Shown here: one piece after another, positions 25,302 through 35,579 of the stretch
Layout: each line of letters opens with the position of its first letter
Numbering within the stretch: the stretch's first letter is position 1
Origin: Aliiroseovarius sp. PrR006
GTDB taxonomy: Bacteria; Pseudomonadota; Alphaproteobacteria; Rhodobacterales; Rhodobacteraceae
Reading direction: 5' to 3'
Assembly (NCBI RefSeq): GCF_010500215.1
Contig: NZ_JAAGOY010000004.1
Coordinates: 186,001-250,000 of the forward strand
DNA length: 64,000 nucleotides
The notes under the pieces: generated by a model
What the model was told of the DNA's origin: nothing
The model's database searches: none
The model's input: the letters and a program-made list of their open reading frames with translations, nothing else
Position numbers and translations under genes: made by a program

Positions 25302-27854
25302 TTACCCGTTCAGGATCCGGCCAAGCATTTCCTGACTGTCACGGCTGAGCCCTTCGGTGGCCAGCACCCGCTCGATCTGCTCTTTCATCATCGCCTGACG
25401 ATCCGCGTCATAGCGGCGCCATGTCTCGAACCCCGAGGACATGCGCGCGGTGATTTGCGGGTTCACCGGATCCAGCTTGATCAGCCAATCGGCAAACAGC
25501 TTGTACCCTTCGCCCGAGGCGTTGTGGAAGCCCGCCGGGTTCATGATGAAGGCGCCAAAGACCGCGCGGAAACGGTTCGGGTTCTTCCAGTTGAAGGCGC
25601 TGTCTTCGGTCAGTTTTGCAACGATATCAGCCGTGTCTTCGGGCGCGGAATGGGTCACCTGCATGGCGAACCATTTGTCCATCACCAGTTCATCGGCCTC
25701 GAAGCGTGTCCGGAAGTCGGCCAGCGCTGCGTCGCCTTTTTGGGCTTGTAGCAAGAAGCCAAGCGCGCCCAGTCGCAAAGTCATATTGTCGGCCCGGTCA
25801 TACAGCGCTTGCGCCGCCGAACCACCGTCCAGACGGTTCAGCAGGTTCATCAGGCCCAGACCCAGCGCGCGTTTGCCCGCTTGCTCGGCATTGGGTTGGA
25901 ACGGTTCGGTTACCTCCATCTCGGCCATCAGGCGGGGCAAAAGGTCCTGCAGATGCTCGGCCATTGCCTGCCAAAGCGTTTGCTTGGCGCGATAGATCTT
26001 CATCGGGTCGGGGGTGACGCCCGCGTCAAACAGGGTCTGCGCCAGATCGTCCTGACCGGGCAGGCCAAGGGTCAGCGCGCGGAAGGCGGGATCAAGGCTT
26101 TCGTCGCGCAGCATGACGGCGATGGCATGCAGATAGTCATCCAGCGGGGCGTCTTCCCCGGTGATCAGGGCGATCAACACGTCCTTTGCCAGCGTCCGGC
26201 CCGCTTCCCATTTGTTGAACGGGTCGGTGTCATGGGCCAGCAGGAAGGCGCGTTCCTGGGCCGAGGTTTCGCGTTCCAAAATCACAGGGGCCGAGAAGTG
26301 GCGCAGGATCGAGGGCACGGGCTTCGCCGCCAGCCCCTCGAAGGTGAAGCTTTGCTCCGCCTCGGTCATCTCAAGGATTTGCGTGGGCTGTACCTCGTCA
26401 CCATTAGGGCCCAGAAGACCAACGGCCAGCGGAATATGCTGCGGCAGTTTCTCGTCCTGTCCCGGGGTAGGCGGCGTCGATTGTTTGAAGGTCAGCGTAT
26501 AGGTGCCGTCGACCCAGTCTTCCGATACAGCAACGCGCGGCGTGCCGGCCTGTTTGTACCAGTGGCGGAACTGCGTCAGGTCGCGTCCGGTGCTGTCTTC
26601 AAAGACTTTGACCCAATCTTCGATCGTTGCGGCTTCGCCATCGTGACGATCAAAATACAGATCGAGCGCTTTGTCATAGGCGTCATCACCCACCAACACC
26701 TTCATCATGCGGATCAGCTCGGCCCCTTTTTCATAGATCGTGGCCGTGTAGAAATTGTTGATCTCGACAAAGCTGTCGGGCTGCACTTGGTGTGCCAACG
26801 GGCCGTTGTCTTCGCGGAATTGCCGCCCGCGCAGGGCGGATACGTCGTTGATCCGGCACACCGCTTCGGACCGCATATCGCCCGAGAACTGCTGATCGCG
26901 GAACACGGTCAGCCCTTCTTTTAGGCTTAACTGGAACCAGTCGCGACAGGTGATGCGGTTGCCGGTCCAGTTGTGGAAATACTCGTGGGCGATGATGGCC
27001 TCGATCCGTTCGAAATTCGGGTCCGTGGACGTTTCGGGTGAGGCCAGAACCGCCGAGGTGTTGAAGATGTTCAACCCCTTGTTCTCCATCGCGCCCATGT
27101 TGAAGTCGGACACGGCGACGATCTGGAAGATGTCGAGATCGTATTCGCGCCCGTAAACCTCTTCATCCCATTTCATCGAGTCCTTCAGCGCCTGCATCCC
27201 GAATGCGGTCTTGCCCTCGTCACCCGGGCGGACCCACAGTTTCAAGTCCACATCCTTGCCGGACATGGTGGTGAAGCTGTCATCGCGTGCGACCAGCTCG
27301 CCTGCGACCAACGCGAACAGATAGGCGGGCTTGGGCCATGGGTCGTCCCATTCCGCCCAGCCATCGCCCGAAGCGACGGGGTTGCCGTTGGACAGCATCA
27401 CCGGGTCACGGCCTTCAATGCGCACCTTGAAGGGGGCCATGACGTCGGGGCGGTCGGGGTAATAGGTGATGCGACGGAAGCCCTCAGCCTCGCACTGGGT
27501 GCAATACATGCCGTTCGACATGTAAAGCCCTTCCAAGGCGGTGTTGGTTTCAGGGCTGATTTCGACCTCGGTTTCCCAAACGAAAGGCGCGCCAGGCACG
27601 TCTGCTTTCAGCCCGCCGTCGACCAGTTCGGGCGTGATCCCCGTACCATCAATCGCGGCGCGGATCAGGGTAAGGCCTTCTCCATGCAGGAAAAACTCCT
27701 TGGATGCGGCGTTCGGGTTCGGCGTAAAGCGGATCTTCGATATCACCCGCGTCGCGGTGGGGTGCAGGTGAAAGACCAGCTCAACCCCGTCGACCAGGTA
27801 AGCGGGGGGCGTATAGTCGGCCAGATAGATCGGTTGGGGGGCTGCGTCTTTCAT
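25302..27854 (-). CDS. pepN: Aminopeptidase N
   Basis: 850 residues, an M1 family zinc aminopeptidase that removes N-terminal residues from peptides in the cytoplasm. The exopeptidase motif GAMEN is at 254-258 and the zinc site HEYFH at 290-294, followed by the distal glutamate in LKEGLT. Domain order is the usual N-terminal beta domain, catalytic domain, and the helical C-terminal DUF3458-type region. AAGGATT precedes the ATG. It is divergent from glcB, with a 194-base shared upstream region. Confidence 0.96.
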   Translation of the reverse strand: MKDAAPQPIYLADYTPPAYLVDGVELVFHLHPTATRVISKIRFTPNPNAASKEFFLHGEGLTLIRAAIDGTGITPELVDGGLKADVPGAPFVWETEVEISPETNTALEGLYMSNGMYCTQCEAEGFRRITYYPDRPDVMAPFKVRIEGRDPVMLSNGNPVASGDGWAEWDDPWPKPAYLFALVAGELVARDDSFTTMSGKDVDLKLWVRPGDEGKTAFGMQALKDSMKWDEEVYGREYDLDIFQIVAVSDFNMGAMENKGLNIFNTSAVLASPETSTDPNFERIEAIIAHEYFHNWTGNRITCRDWFQLSLKEGLTVFRDQQFSGDMRSEAVCRINDVSALRGRQFREDNGPLAHQVQPDSFVEINNFYTATIYEKGAELIRMMKVLVGDDAYDKALDLYFDRHDGEAATIEDWVKVFEDSTGRDLTQFRHWYKQAGTPRVAVSEDWVDGTYTLTFKQSTPPTPGQDEKLPQHIPLAVGLLGPNGDEVQPTQILEMTEAEQSFTFEGLAAKPVPSILRHFSAPVILERETSAQERAFLLAHDTDPFNKWEAGRTLAKDVLIALITGEDAPLDDYLHAIAVMLRDESLDPAFRALTLGLPGQDDLAQTLFDAGVTPDPMKIYRAKQTLWQAMAEHLQDLLPRLMAEMEVTEPFQPNAEQAGKRALGLGLMNLLNRLDGGSAAQALYDRADNMTLRLGALGFLLQAQKGDAALADFRTRFEADELVMDKWFAMQVTHSAPEDTADIVAKLTEDSAFNWKNPNRFRAVFGAFIMNPAGFHNASGEGYKLFADWLIKLDPVNPQITARMSSGFETWRRYDADRQAMMKEQIERVLATEGLSRDSQEMLGRILNG

Positions 27855-28048
27855 CAGAAATCCTTCAGGCTTGAGTCCAGACCCGAAACCTATTCGTGCA
27901 GGGGCAGGGCTGCAAGCCCGCCATACAGTCCTTTGTGGGGGGGGTCAGATAAGTGATCCTTAACCGAGGTCAAAATAAACACACTTGCGCATCTGTTTCG
28001 CATCGGAAACTCTATGGATGCATGCAGAGGTATACGAAGGGTTTCGAC

Positions 28049-30151
28049 ATGAGCGACTATATTGAACGGGCAGGGCTTCAGGTTCATCGCGAACTGAGCC
28101 AGTTTTTGGAAACACGAGCACTGGTCGATACTGGGCTGGATCAAGACACGTTCTGGACCGGTTTCGCGCAGATCCTGACCGATCTGGCCCCGAAGAACCG
28201 CGCTCTGCTTGAAAAGCGCGCAGAGCTCCAGCGCCAGTTGGATGACTGGCATAAGGCCCGCGCGGGTCAGCCCCACGACGCCGCTGCATACCGCGCCTTT
28301 TTGGAACAGATCGGATATCTGGTGCCGGAAGGGCCGGACTTCGCCATCGAGACCGAAAACACCGATCCCGAAATCGCGTCGATCCCCGGTCCGCAGCTTG
28401 TGGTGCCGATCATGAATGCACGCTACGCGCTGAACGCGGCGAATGCGCGTTGGGGAAGCCTCTATGATGCGCTTTATGGCACGGATGCTTTGGGCGATCT
28501 GCCCGAGGGAAAGGGCTATAACCCGGCCCGCGGTGCCCGTGTGATCGCAGCCGCCAAAAGTTTTCTGGACGGTGTTCTGCCGCTGGCCGATGGCAGCTGG
28601 GCCGAAGCCATGCGGATCGGAAACACGCCGCCTGCCTTGGCCAACCCCGGCCAGTTCTTGGGGGGGCGTGATCAACTCTTCTTTTATGAAAACAATGGCT
28701 TGAAGATCGTCCTTGAATTCGACGACACGACCGAAATCGGTGCATCGGACCCGTTGGGGCTGTCGGATGTTCGACTGGAAAGCGCCATGTCCGCGATCAT
28801 GGATTGCGAAGACAGTGTGGCTGCGGTGGATGCCGATGACAAGGTGCTGGCCTATTCGAACTGGCTGGGTCTGATGGACGGAACTCTGTCAGAAGAGGTC
28901 TCGAAGGGCGGCAAAACGTTCGAGCGGAAACTGAATGACGACCTGACGTTCGATGGCCCCGATGGCGAGGTCACGCTGAAGGGCCGCGCCCTGATGCTGG
29001 TGCGCAACGTGGGTCACTTGATGACCAACCCGGCGATCTTGCTGCCTGATGGTGCGGAAGTGCCCGAGGGGATGATGGATGCTGTGGTCACCACGCTCTG
29101 CGCCATGCATGATCTGAAGCGGGATGGCGGAAACTCGGTCACCGGATCGGTCTACGTCGTGAAACCCAAGATGCACGGTCCGCAAGAGGTCGCCTTTGCG
29201 GACGAAATCTTTGATCGGGTCGAGACGCTGTTGGGCCTGCCGCGTCACACTGTGAAGCTGGGCATCATGGACGAAGAACGTCGTACCTCGGCGAACCTGA
29301 AGGAATGCATCCGCGCCGCGAAACACCGCGTGGCCTTCATCAATACAGGTTTCCTTGACCGCACCGGGGATGAAATTCACACTTCGATGGAAGCGGGTCC
29401 GATGATCCGCAAGGGCGACATGAAGAATGCTGCGTGGATTGCCTCTTACGAGGATCGCAACGTGGATATCGGTCTGGCTTGCGGCCTGAAGGGGCGGGCG
29501 CAGATCGGCAAAGGCATGTGGGCCGCGCCGGATCGGATGGCGGATATGCTGGACCAGAAGATTGGTCACCCGATGTCGGGCGCGAACTGTGCTTGGGTGC
29601 CCAGCCCGACGGCTGCAACCCTGCATGCCACGCATTACCACCAAGTGGATGTGCTGGCCCGTCAGGAGGAGCTTCTGGACGGCGGTGCGCGTGGCACGCT
29701 GGAAGATCTGCTGACGATCCCTGTGGCCGCGGGTGTGAACTGGTCCGAAACCGAGATCAGCGAAGAAATCGAAAACAACGCTCAAGGTATTCTGGGCTAT
29801 GTGGTGCGCTGGGTGGATGCAGGTGTTGGTTGCTCGAAAGTGCCGGACATTCACGACGTGGGCCTGATGGAAGACCGTGCGACCTGCCGGATCTCCAGCC
29901 AAGCGCTGGCGAACTGGCTGCATCACGGTGTTGTCTCGGAAGACGAGGTGATGGCCGCTCTGCGCAAGATGGCTGTGAAGGTCGATGAACAGAATGCGGG
30001 TGATCCCAGCTATCAACCGATGGCACCCGGCTTTGATGGTGTGGCATTTCATGCCGCCTGCGACCTTGTGTTCAAGGGCCGTGTGCAGCCGTCGGGTTAT
30101 ACTGAGCCCGTGCTGCATGCACGTCGCTTGGAAAAGAAAGCAGAGGCTTGA
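28049..30151 (+). CDS. glcB: Malate synthase G
   Basis: 700 residues, the long G isoform. It condenses glyoxylate with acetyl-CoA to malate. The family pieces [13 protein letters not shown]-like (here [10 protein letters not shown]), [41 protein letters not shown] and [21 protein letters not shown] are all visible. The ATG at 28049 has GAAGGG upstream; the frame extends further but the extra residues are not conserved-looking. A GlcG-like gene follows after 8 bases, so the pair is one operon. Confidence 0.96.
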   Translation: MSDYIERAGLQVHRELSQFLETRALVDTGLDQDTFWTGFAQILTDLAPKNRALLEKRAELQRQLDDWHKARAGQPHDAAAYRAFLEQIGYLVPEGPDFAIETENTDPEIASIPGPQLVVPIMNARYALNAANARWGSLYDALYGTDALGDLPEGKGYNPARGARVIAAAKSFLDGVLPLADGSWAEAMRIGNTPPALANPGQFLGGRDQLFFYENNGLKIVLEFDDTTEIGASDPLGLSDVRLESAMSAIMDCEDSVAAVDADDKVLAYSNWLGLMDGTLSEEVSKGGKTFERKLNDDLTFDGPDGEVTLKGRALMLVRNVGHLMTNPAILLPDGAEVPEGMMDAVVTTLCAMHDLKRDGGNSVTGSVYVVKPKMHGPQEVAFADEIFDRVETLLGLPRHTVKLGIMDEERRTSANLKECIRAAKHRVAFINTGFLDRTGDEIHTSMEAGPMIRKGDMKNAAWIASYEDRNVDIGLACGLKGRAQIGKGMWAAPDRMADMLDQKIGHPMSGANCAWVPSPTAATLHATHYHQVDVLARQEELLDGGARGTLEDLLTIPVAAGVNWSETEISEEIENNAQGILGYVVRWVDAGVGCSKVPDIHDVGLMEDRATCRISSQALANWLHHGVVSEDEVMAALRKMAVKVDEQNAGDPSYQPMAPGFDGVAFHAACDLVFKGRVQPSGYTEPVLHARRLEKKAEA

Positions 30152-30159
30152 GGGAAGAT

Positions 30160-30588
30160 ATGGATCGTATCACACAAGACGCCGCACGCGTCATTATTCA
30201 CGACACGATGGCCTATGGCCGCGAAAAGGGCATGAAGCCGCTGTCGGTGGTCGTCGTTGACGCCGGCGGGCATGTGCTGGCGTTTGAGCGTGCTGACGGG
30301 GCGCCTCCCGGTCGGTTCGATATTGCACGCGGCAAGGCCTATGGCTCGGTCATGCTGGGCATCGGCGGCACCGCGCAACGCGACCGCGCCGAGGCGCAGG
30401 CTTACTTCATCGCGGCAGCCGGCGCGGCCTATGAGGGCAAGCTGGTGCCGGTGCCGGGTGGTATTCTGGTGCGCAATGACTCGGGTGATGTGATCGGGGC
30501 CGTGGGTGTCACTGGCGACACGTCAGAGAATGACCTCGAGGCCGGATCGGTCGGGATTAAAAACGTGGGGCTTACCCCTGACGGATAA
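30160..30588 (+). CDS. GlcG/HbpS family haem-binding-like protein
   Basis: 142 residues with the GlcG/HbpS fold: LSVVVVDAGGHVLAFERADGAPP at the start, a middle helix with KAYGSVMLGIG, and PGGILVRNDSGDVIGAVGVTGD near the end. HbpS homologues bind haem or cobalamin; GlcG, in the E. coli glycolate operon, has no firm role. Its place right after glcB repeats the glcG-glcB partnership. GAGGGAAG precedes the ATG at 30160; a TTG four codons upstream is less likely. Confidence 0.85.
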   Translation: MDRITQDAARVIIHDTMAYGREKGMKPLSVVVVDAGGHVLAFERADGAPPGRFDIARGKAYGSVMLGIGGTAQRDRAEAQAYFIAAAGAAYEGKLVPVPGGILVRNDSGDVIGAVGVTGDTSENDLEAGSVGIKNVGLTPDG

Positions 30589-30593
30589 GCCCC
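30567..30593 (+). terminator. Hairpin across the stop codon of the GlcG-like gene
   Basis: GGGGCTTA (30567-30574) pairs perfectly with TAAGCCCC (30586-30593), the stop codon lying in the right arm. There is no T tract. It could stop transcription weakly or protect the 3' end. Confidence 0.4.
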
Positions 30594-30620
30594 TCGCAAT
30601 GGTATCCATAGCCTGACGCG

Positions 30621-31130
30621 TTACATCGCGTCGGGCAACAATACTGCGTCGATGACATGGATGACGCCGTTCGAGGCCGCGACATCGGCGGCGACAACTT
30701 TTGCACCGTTGATCATCACAGCATCGCCGTCGACCTTCACGGTCACATCCGCACCGTTTACTGTCGTGGCCGCATCAATCCCCATGACATCCTTTGCCAT
30801 GACCGCGCCGGGGACGACGTGATAGGTCAGGATCGCGGTCAGCTTGTCCTTATTTTCGGGCTGAAGCAGCATCTCGACCGTGCCATCGGGCAGGGCGGCA
30901 AAGGCGTCGTCCGTAGGGGCGAAGACTGTGAACGGGCCGTCACCTTTCAGCGTTTCAACGAGGCCCGCCGCGCCCAAAGCGGCCGCAAGGGTCGAGAAGC
31001 TGCCGGCTGACACAGCGGTATCAACAATATCGGCGCCGCCATTGGCGAAGGCAGGTGCGGCGGTCATCGGGGTGATGGCTACAGCTATGGCGAGGGTGAT
31101 CTGTTTCAGACTGGGACGTTTCGAGAACAT
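30621..31130 (-). CDS. Exported fasciclin domain protein
   Basis: 169 residues: a signal peptide (cleavage near APAFA) and a single fasciclin (FAS1) domain. The two FAS1 boxes are clear: [14 protein letters not shown] and the C-terminal [11 protein letters not shown], with YHVVPG between. Such proteins act at the cell surface in adhesion or matrix binding. AGGAGC lies 5-6 bases before the ATG. It is divergent from the XRE-cupin gene across 168 bases that include CCATT/AATGG (31186-31200), a possible operator. Confidence 0.92.
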   Translation of the reverse strand: MFSKRPSLKQITLAIAVAITPMTAAPAFANGGADIVDTAVSAGSFSTLAAALGAAGLVETLKGDGPFTVFAPTDDAFAALPDGTVEMLLQPENKDKLTAILTYHVVPGAVMAKDVMGIDAATTVNGADVTVKVDGDAVMINGAKVVAADVAASNGVIHVIDAVLLPDAM

Positions 31131-31298
31131 GGTGAGCTCCTTTAGGGTTGTGAGTCCGATTTGCCGGACGTGATAGAAATTTTATCCATTGGCAAAATGG
31201 CTGGCGCCAACCCACGTTTTCGTGATATGAATGTTTCTTGCGTATGGGGAAAATACCCCTGCAATGCTTAACCCAGATGCAACGTTCAAAGGTGACCA

Positions 31299-31901
31299 AT
31301 GTTGTCAGAAACCCTAAGCGACCAGATCGAGGCCTATCGAATCGGCCCTAAATTGCAGCGCTTGCGGCGTGAAAAGGGCTTGGGGCTGGCGCAGTTGGGC
31401 GAACATACGGGGCTATCTGCGGGCATGTTGTCCAAATTGGAGCGTGGGATTCTGGTGCCAACGTTGCCCACTCTGGTGCGGATTTCTCTGGTCTTCGGCG
31501 TGGGGCTGGACCACTTCTTTGCCCCTGAAGATGCGCAGCCCGTATGTGAATTCATCCCCGCTTCTGACCGATTGCGGTTGCCAGTGAATGGCCCCGATGG
31601 CGTGGCCTATCTGTTCGAAAGCCTCGACTACCCGGTGAAAGGGCGCCCCTTGGAAGCATACGTTGCTGAATTCCCCGAAGGGGCGATACCAGCACCCGCC
31701 CATGCGCATGCTGGGGTCGAGCTGATCTATGTGCTGGAGGGGCAAGTCAGCGTCCGGGTACATGGCCGCCGATATGACATCGCAACGGAGGATGCGTTCT
31801 ATTTCGATGCGGGATTTGACCACAGCTATGAAAATACCGGCGAAGGGGATGCGCGCGCGTTGATCGCGCTCACAGCGGAACGTGAACAATACGGGGTTTG
31901 A
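31299..31901 (+). CDS. XRE family regulator with cupin sensor domain
   Basis: 200 residues. An N-terminal helix-turn-helix (about 17-70: LRREKGLGLAQLGEHTGLSAGMLSKLERG) is joined to a C-terminal cupin (about 125-190) with AHAHAGVELIYVLEGQ and HSYENTG, whose histidines and glutamate can bind metal. PuuR of E. coli, the repressor of putrescine use, has this plan. A PuuD-like gene lies 53 bases downstream on the same strand, which fits a local polyamine or gamma-glutamyl compound regulator. The ligand is not known. Confidence 0.88.
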   Translation: MLSETLSDQIEAYRIGPKLQRLRREKGLGLAQLGEHTGLSAGMLSKLERGILVPTLPTLVRISLVFGVGLDHFFAPEDAQPVCEFIPASDRLRLPVNGPDGVAYLFESLDYPVKGRPLEAYVAEFPEGAIPAPAHAHAGVELIYVLEGQVSVRVHGRRYDIATEDAFYFDAGFDHSYENTGEGDARALIALTAEREQYGV

Positions 31902-31954
31902 ACTTCCGCGCACGCTCCTTTAATCACATTCAGTAGGTTGAAAGCGGAGCACAC

Positions 31955-32710
31955 ATGAAACGCCCCACCGTCGGCATCATCGGCAATTCCTATCTGTTGA
32001 ATGACAGCTATCCGACCCATGCGGGCGGCACGATGAATTCCGAGGCCGTGTCTCAGGTCGCGGGCTGTCTGCCCCTGATCGTTCCCACTGATCCGCGCTT
32101 TGTCACCGTTGATGAACTGCTCGAAACCTGTGACGGTTTCCTGTTCACCGGCGGGCGTCCGAATGTCCACCCCGAGGAATATGGCGAGGATGAAACCGAG
32201 GCGCATGGCGAATTTGACCGCTGCCGTGATGCGATCACGCTGCCTCTGATCCGCGCCTGCGTTGATCGCGGCCAGCCGTTCTTCGGGATATGCCGGGGCT
32301 TTCAAGAGGTCAACGTGGCGATGGGCGGCTCGCTTTATCCAGAAATCCGCGAGCTTCCGGGGCGGATGAACCACCGGATGCCGCCAGATGGAACGCTGGA
32401 CGAGAAATTCGCGATCCGTCACGACGTGCATTTCGACAAGGGTGGGGTGTTTTGCGATCTGCTGGGCGAAACTGTGCGCACCAACACGCTGCACGGGCAA
32501 GGGATCAAGACCTCGGGCCCACGCGTGATTATTGAAGGCCACGCCGATGACGGCACGCCCGAGGCGATCGTGATCAAGGACGCGCCCGGCTTTACGCTGT
32601 CGGTGCAGTGGCACCCGGAATACCGCGCTGCGGATGACCCGGTCTCGCGCGTGTTGTTTACCGCGTTCGGGGATGCGGTGCGGGCGTGGGCTGCGGGTAA
32701 GACCGCCTGA
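31955..32710 (+). CDS. Gamma-glutamyl-gamma-aminobutyrate hydrolase family protein (PuuD-like)
   Basis: 251 residues, class I glutamine amidotransferase-like fold. The nucleophile cysteine is in FGICRGFQEVNVAMGG, the catalytic histidine and glutamate in SVQWHPEY near residue 220, and the early GFLFTGGRPNVHP motif is typical. PuuD releases GABA from gamma-glutamyl-GABA in putrescine breakdown; the other puu enzymes are absent here, so the exact substrate is open. GCGGAGC precedes the ATG. Confidence 0.87.
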   Translation: MKRPTVGIIGNSYLLNDSYPTHAGGTMNSEAVSQVAGCLPLIVPTDPRFVTVDELLETCDGFLFTGGRPNVHPEEYGEDETEAHGEFDRCRDAITLPLIRACVDRGQPFFGICRGFQEVNVAMGGSLYPEIRELPGRMNHRMPPDGTLDEKFAIRHDVHFDKGGVFCDLLGETVRTNTLHGQGIKTSGPRVIIEGHADDGTPEAIVIKDAPGFTLSVQWHPEYRAADDPVSRVLFTAFGDAVRAWAAGKTA

Positions 32711-32817
32711 TCACATCCCCGTGACTAGGCCGGTTTGCACCGGTTCACCGTTGACCTTCCCCCTGCTGGAACCCGTATCGCTGGGTCAAATACCATTTGG
32801 ACAAGGACGGGATCTAG

Positions 32818-33270
32818 ATGAAATCAGCGTACTTCTATGGCGCTATGGCAGTTGCCGGAATTGCAGTGGCGGGGTGGATCGGGTTTGGCACGTCCCCTGA
32901 TGCGCCTGTGGTCAAACAGTCTGACAGTACGTCCCAATCTGATGCGGCCCCGGTTGAGATGGTGCAAGTGGCACTGCCTGAACTGGGCAATGACTTTGCG
33001 ATTGGTGCCCGCGCGTTCTCAGCGAAATGTGTGGCCTGTCATGGGCCATCGGCCGGCGGGGTAGAGGGGGCAGGTCCGCCGCTGATCCACAAGATTTATG
33101 AACCGTCGCATCACGGGGACGCCGCGTTTTTCCGCGCTGCCGAACTGGGTGTCCGCGCGCATCACTGGCCATTTGGCAACATGCCCCCGGTCGAGGGCAT
33201 CACCCGTGCCGAAATCGCTGAGATCGTGAAATATCTGCGCGCGGTTCAACGCGCCAACGGGATCCTCTGA
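32818..33270 (+). CDS. Membrane-anchored or exported c-type cytochrome
   Basis: 150 residues. A single N-terminal hydrophobic segment (about 5-24) may be an uncleaved anchor, followed by a linker rich in Ser, Gln and Asp, then a class I cytochrome c domain. The haem site CVACH is at 71-75 and the methionine ligand probably in FGNMPPVEG near 123. It acts in the periplasm as an electron carrier; no partner oxidase lies nearby. AAGGA precedes the ATG. Confidence 0.92.
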   Translation: MKSAYFYGAMAVAGIAVAGWIGFGTSPDAPVVKQSDSTSQSDAAPVEMVQVALPELGNDFAIGARAFSAKCVACHGPSAGGVEGAGPPLIHKIYEPSHHGDAAFFRAAELGVRAHHWPFGNMPPVEGITRAEIAEIVKYLRAVQRANGIL

Positions 33271-33275
33271 ACGCG

Positions 33276-33305
33276 AGAAGAGCCCCAGCAATCTGGGGCT
33301 CTTCT
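33276..33305. terminator. Bidirectional hairpin terminator
   Basis: AGAAGAGCCCCAG (33276-33288) and CTGGGGCTCTTCT (33293-33305) are a perfect 13-pair stem with a CAAT loop, 5 bases past the cytochrome stop. It lacks a long T tract but is very stable and lies between convergent genes. Confidence 0.75.
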
Positions 33306-33380
33306 GACGATCATTTAGCGACGCTTAACGTGCCAGGTCCAAGACACGGGTATTGGCGGCGTATGGTGTTTAAAGCGATG

Positions 33381-34520
33381 TCAGCGCTGTTCCATGAACC
33401 GCTTCAGACGCGTCAGCCCCTCGCGAATATCTTCGGTCGAGCGGGCATAGGAAAAGCGCAGGGTTTGGTGGCCGCGAATGGGATCGAAATCTATGCCCGG
33501 GGTGACGGCGATGTCGGTTTTCTCGAGGATCTCAGCGGCGAAGGCGCGGCTGTCATCCGTGTGGTCGCTGACATCGGCATAGATATAGAACGCCCCGTCC
33601 GGCGGAGCGATCTTGTCGAAGCCTGCTTTGGGCAGCTCATCAAGCATAAGCTGTCGGTTGGTCCGGTAGGTGGCTAGATTGGCGTCCAGCTCGTCTCGGG
33701 CATTTAGGGCGCCGAGGGCTGCGATCTGGCTGGCATGGGGCGGACAGATGAACATGTTCTGGGCCAATCGCTCGACCGTGCGGATGTGATCCTCGGGGAC
33801 CACCATCCAACCCACACGCCACCCGGTCATCGAGAAATACTTCGAGAAGCTGTTGATCACGTAGATGTCATCGGACACTTCCAGCGCCGAAATGGCGCGG
33901 TCTTCATATTGCAGACCGTGATAGATCTCGTCAGCAATGAAGCTGGTGTTCTTGGCGCGACACGTGTCGATTAGCCCTTCCAGCGCGGCGTGGTCCAGCA
34001 TGGTGCCTGACGGGTTCGCGGGCGAGGCGGTGATCAGCCCGGCAAGCCCGTCGGGAATGTCGGACGGCACCGGTTGCAGGCGGTTTTCAGGCTTGGTGGG
34101 CAGCCCAACCGGGGTTAAGTCCAGCGCCTTCAGAATTTGCCGATACGACGGGTAGCCCGGCTCGCCCAGACCGACCTTGTCGCCCGCATCGAACAGCGCG
34201 GTGAAGGCCAGAATGAAGGCGCCCGAGCTGCCGGGGGTGACCACCACGCGTTCGGGGTTCAGATCAATATTATACCAGTCTTTATAAAGCTTTGCGATAC
34301 CTTCGCGCAGGGCAGGCAGACCCAGTGTGACAGTATATCCCAGTGCGTCGCGTTCCATTGCGTCGACCAAAGCTGTGCGCGCCGCGGTGGGGGCGGGCGT
34401 CGACGGCTGTCCGACCTCCATATGAATGATGGGTCGGCCCTCGGCCTCGGCGGCGCGGGCGGCTTCCATGACGTCCATGACAATAAAGGGGTCAACGTTA
34501 CCACGGGTCGAGTTTCTCAT
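33381..34520 (-). CDS. Pyridoxal-phosphate aminotransferase, class I/II
   Basis: 379 residues. Fold-type I features are present: YTVTLGLPALREGIA, TPGSSGAFILAF, LITASPANPSGTM, FIADEIYHGLQY and the Schiff-base lysine in VINSFSKYFSMTGWRVGW. It resembles aspartate or branched-chain and aromatic aminotransferases; the substrate cannot be fixed. GAGGACC precedes the ATG. It is distinct from the aminotransferase at 10159-11337 and shares only the fold. Confidence 0.9.
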   Translation of the reverse strand: MRNSTRGNVDPFIVMDVMEAARAAEAEGRPIIHMEVGQPSTPAPTAARTALVDAMERDALGYTVTLGLPALREGIAKLYKDWYNIDLNPERVVVTPGSSGAFILAFTALFDAGDKVGLGEPGYPSYRQILKALDLTPVGLPTKPENRLQPVPSDIPDGLAGLITASPANPSGTMLDHAALEGLIDTCRAKNTSFIADEIYHGLQYEDRAISALEVSDDIYVINSFSKYFSMTGWRVGWMVVPEDHIRTVERLAQNMFICPPHASQIAALGALNARDELDANLATYRTNRQLMLDELPKAGFDKIAPPDGAFYIYADVSDHTDDSRAFAAEILEKTDIAVTPGIDFDPIRGHQTLRFSYARSTEDIREGLTRLKRFMEQR

Positions 34521-34772
34521 CTGGTCCTCATTGCGGTCTCGGCAGAATTGGGCGGCGCAGGGCGGTGCCCAAGCGTGTCGTCTGCCTGCCTGTCTCCTCC
34601 GGTGAAGTCAAGCGGCTGTGGGGGCGTTGCGAAGGCTTTTCCATGCGCAGAATGGCTCCGTTCCGTGCGCAGACGTGACGCAATGGTTGGCAGCACGCGC
34701 GCCATAGATTACATCCAAGTTAACTTTGAATATAAAAGCCCCTGTGGGGCACCCAGACAGGATCCTGATCGC

Positions 34773-35540
34773 ATGCCCTTTTCCTTTTCCCTGCGCAAAG
34801 TTGCCTTGACCGCAACCATGATCGCAGCAACGACCCTGCCGGCCAGCGCGCTGGATATGACCAACCTGTCGGATGACGAACGCAACGCCTTGCGCGACGA
34901 AATCCGCGCCTATCTTCTGGAAAACCCCGAAGTGATGATCGAGGTCTTCGCCGTGTTGGAGCAGCGTCAGGCGCAAGAGCAGGTCGAGCAGGACAAGACC
35001 TTGGTCCAGGTCAATGCCGAGGCGATCTTCAACGATGGGTTCTCGCATGTGATGGGCAACCCGGAGGGCGACTATACGATTGTCGAGTTTGTCGATTACC
35101 AATGCGGCTTTTGCCGCAAGGCCCATACCGTGCTGCAAGATCTGCTGGCCGCCGACGGCAACATTCGTCTGATCCTGAAAGAGTTCCCAATCCTCAGCGA
35201 AGCCAGCCTGATGTCGGCGCAATTCGCCATTTCCGCCCAGCAACAATTCGGTGCCGAGGCCTATGAGGCGCTGCACAACGAACTGATTACCCTGCGCGGC
35301 AATGTGACCGAGGAACGCCTGGTCGATCTGGCCGACGATCTGGGACTGGATGGCGCGGCCATCGCGGCGGGTATGTCCTCGGACGAGGTGCAGCGCGTTC
35401 TGACCGAGAACCGCGAGCTGGGCAAACGCCTGCAAGTGACCGGCACGCCGGCCTTTGTGATGCAGGACACTATGGCGCGTGGCTTCATGGAACTAGACCA
35501 GATGCAACATATCATCTCTGCGGGCCGCGCTGCGCAGTAA
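34773..35540 (+). CDS. DsbA-like periplasmic thiol oxidoreductase
   Basis: 255 residues from MPFSFSLRKV: a signal peptide (cleavage near PASA), a charged helical region (30-80) and a thioredoxin fold with the active site CGFC at 111-114. The cis-proline follows in VTGTPAFVM near residue 225. The N-terminal helical stretch and overall layout match the Com1/ScsC-like DsbA group, which makes or isomerises disulphides. The amidase gene follows 39 bases later on the same strand. Confidence 0.9.
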   Translation: MPFSFSLRKVALTATMIAATTLPASALDMTNLSDDERNALRDEIRAYLLENPEVMIEVFAVLEQRQAQEQVEQDKTLVQVNAEAIFNDGFSHVMGNPEGDYTIVEFVDYQCGFCRKAHTVLQDLLAADGNIRLILKEFPILSEASLMSAQFAISAQQQFGAEAYEALHNELITLRGNVTEERLVDLADDLGLDGAAIAAGMSSDEVQRVLTENRELGKRLQVTGTPAFVMQDTMARGFMELDQMQHIISAGRAAQ

Positions 35541-35579
35541 GCTGCGTCTAAGGGGCAGGGCAGTAAGAAGTCAGGACAG

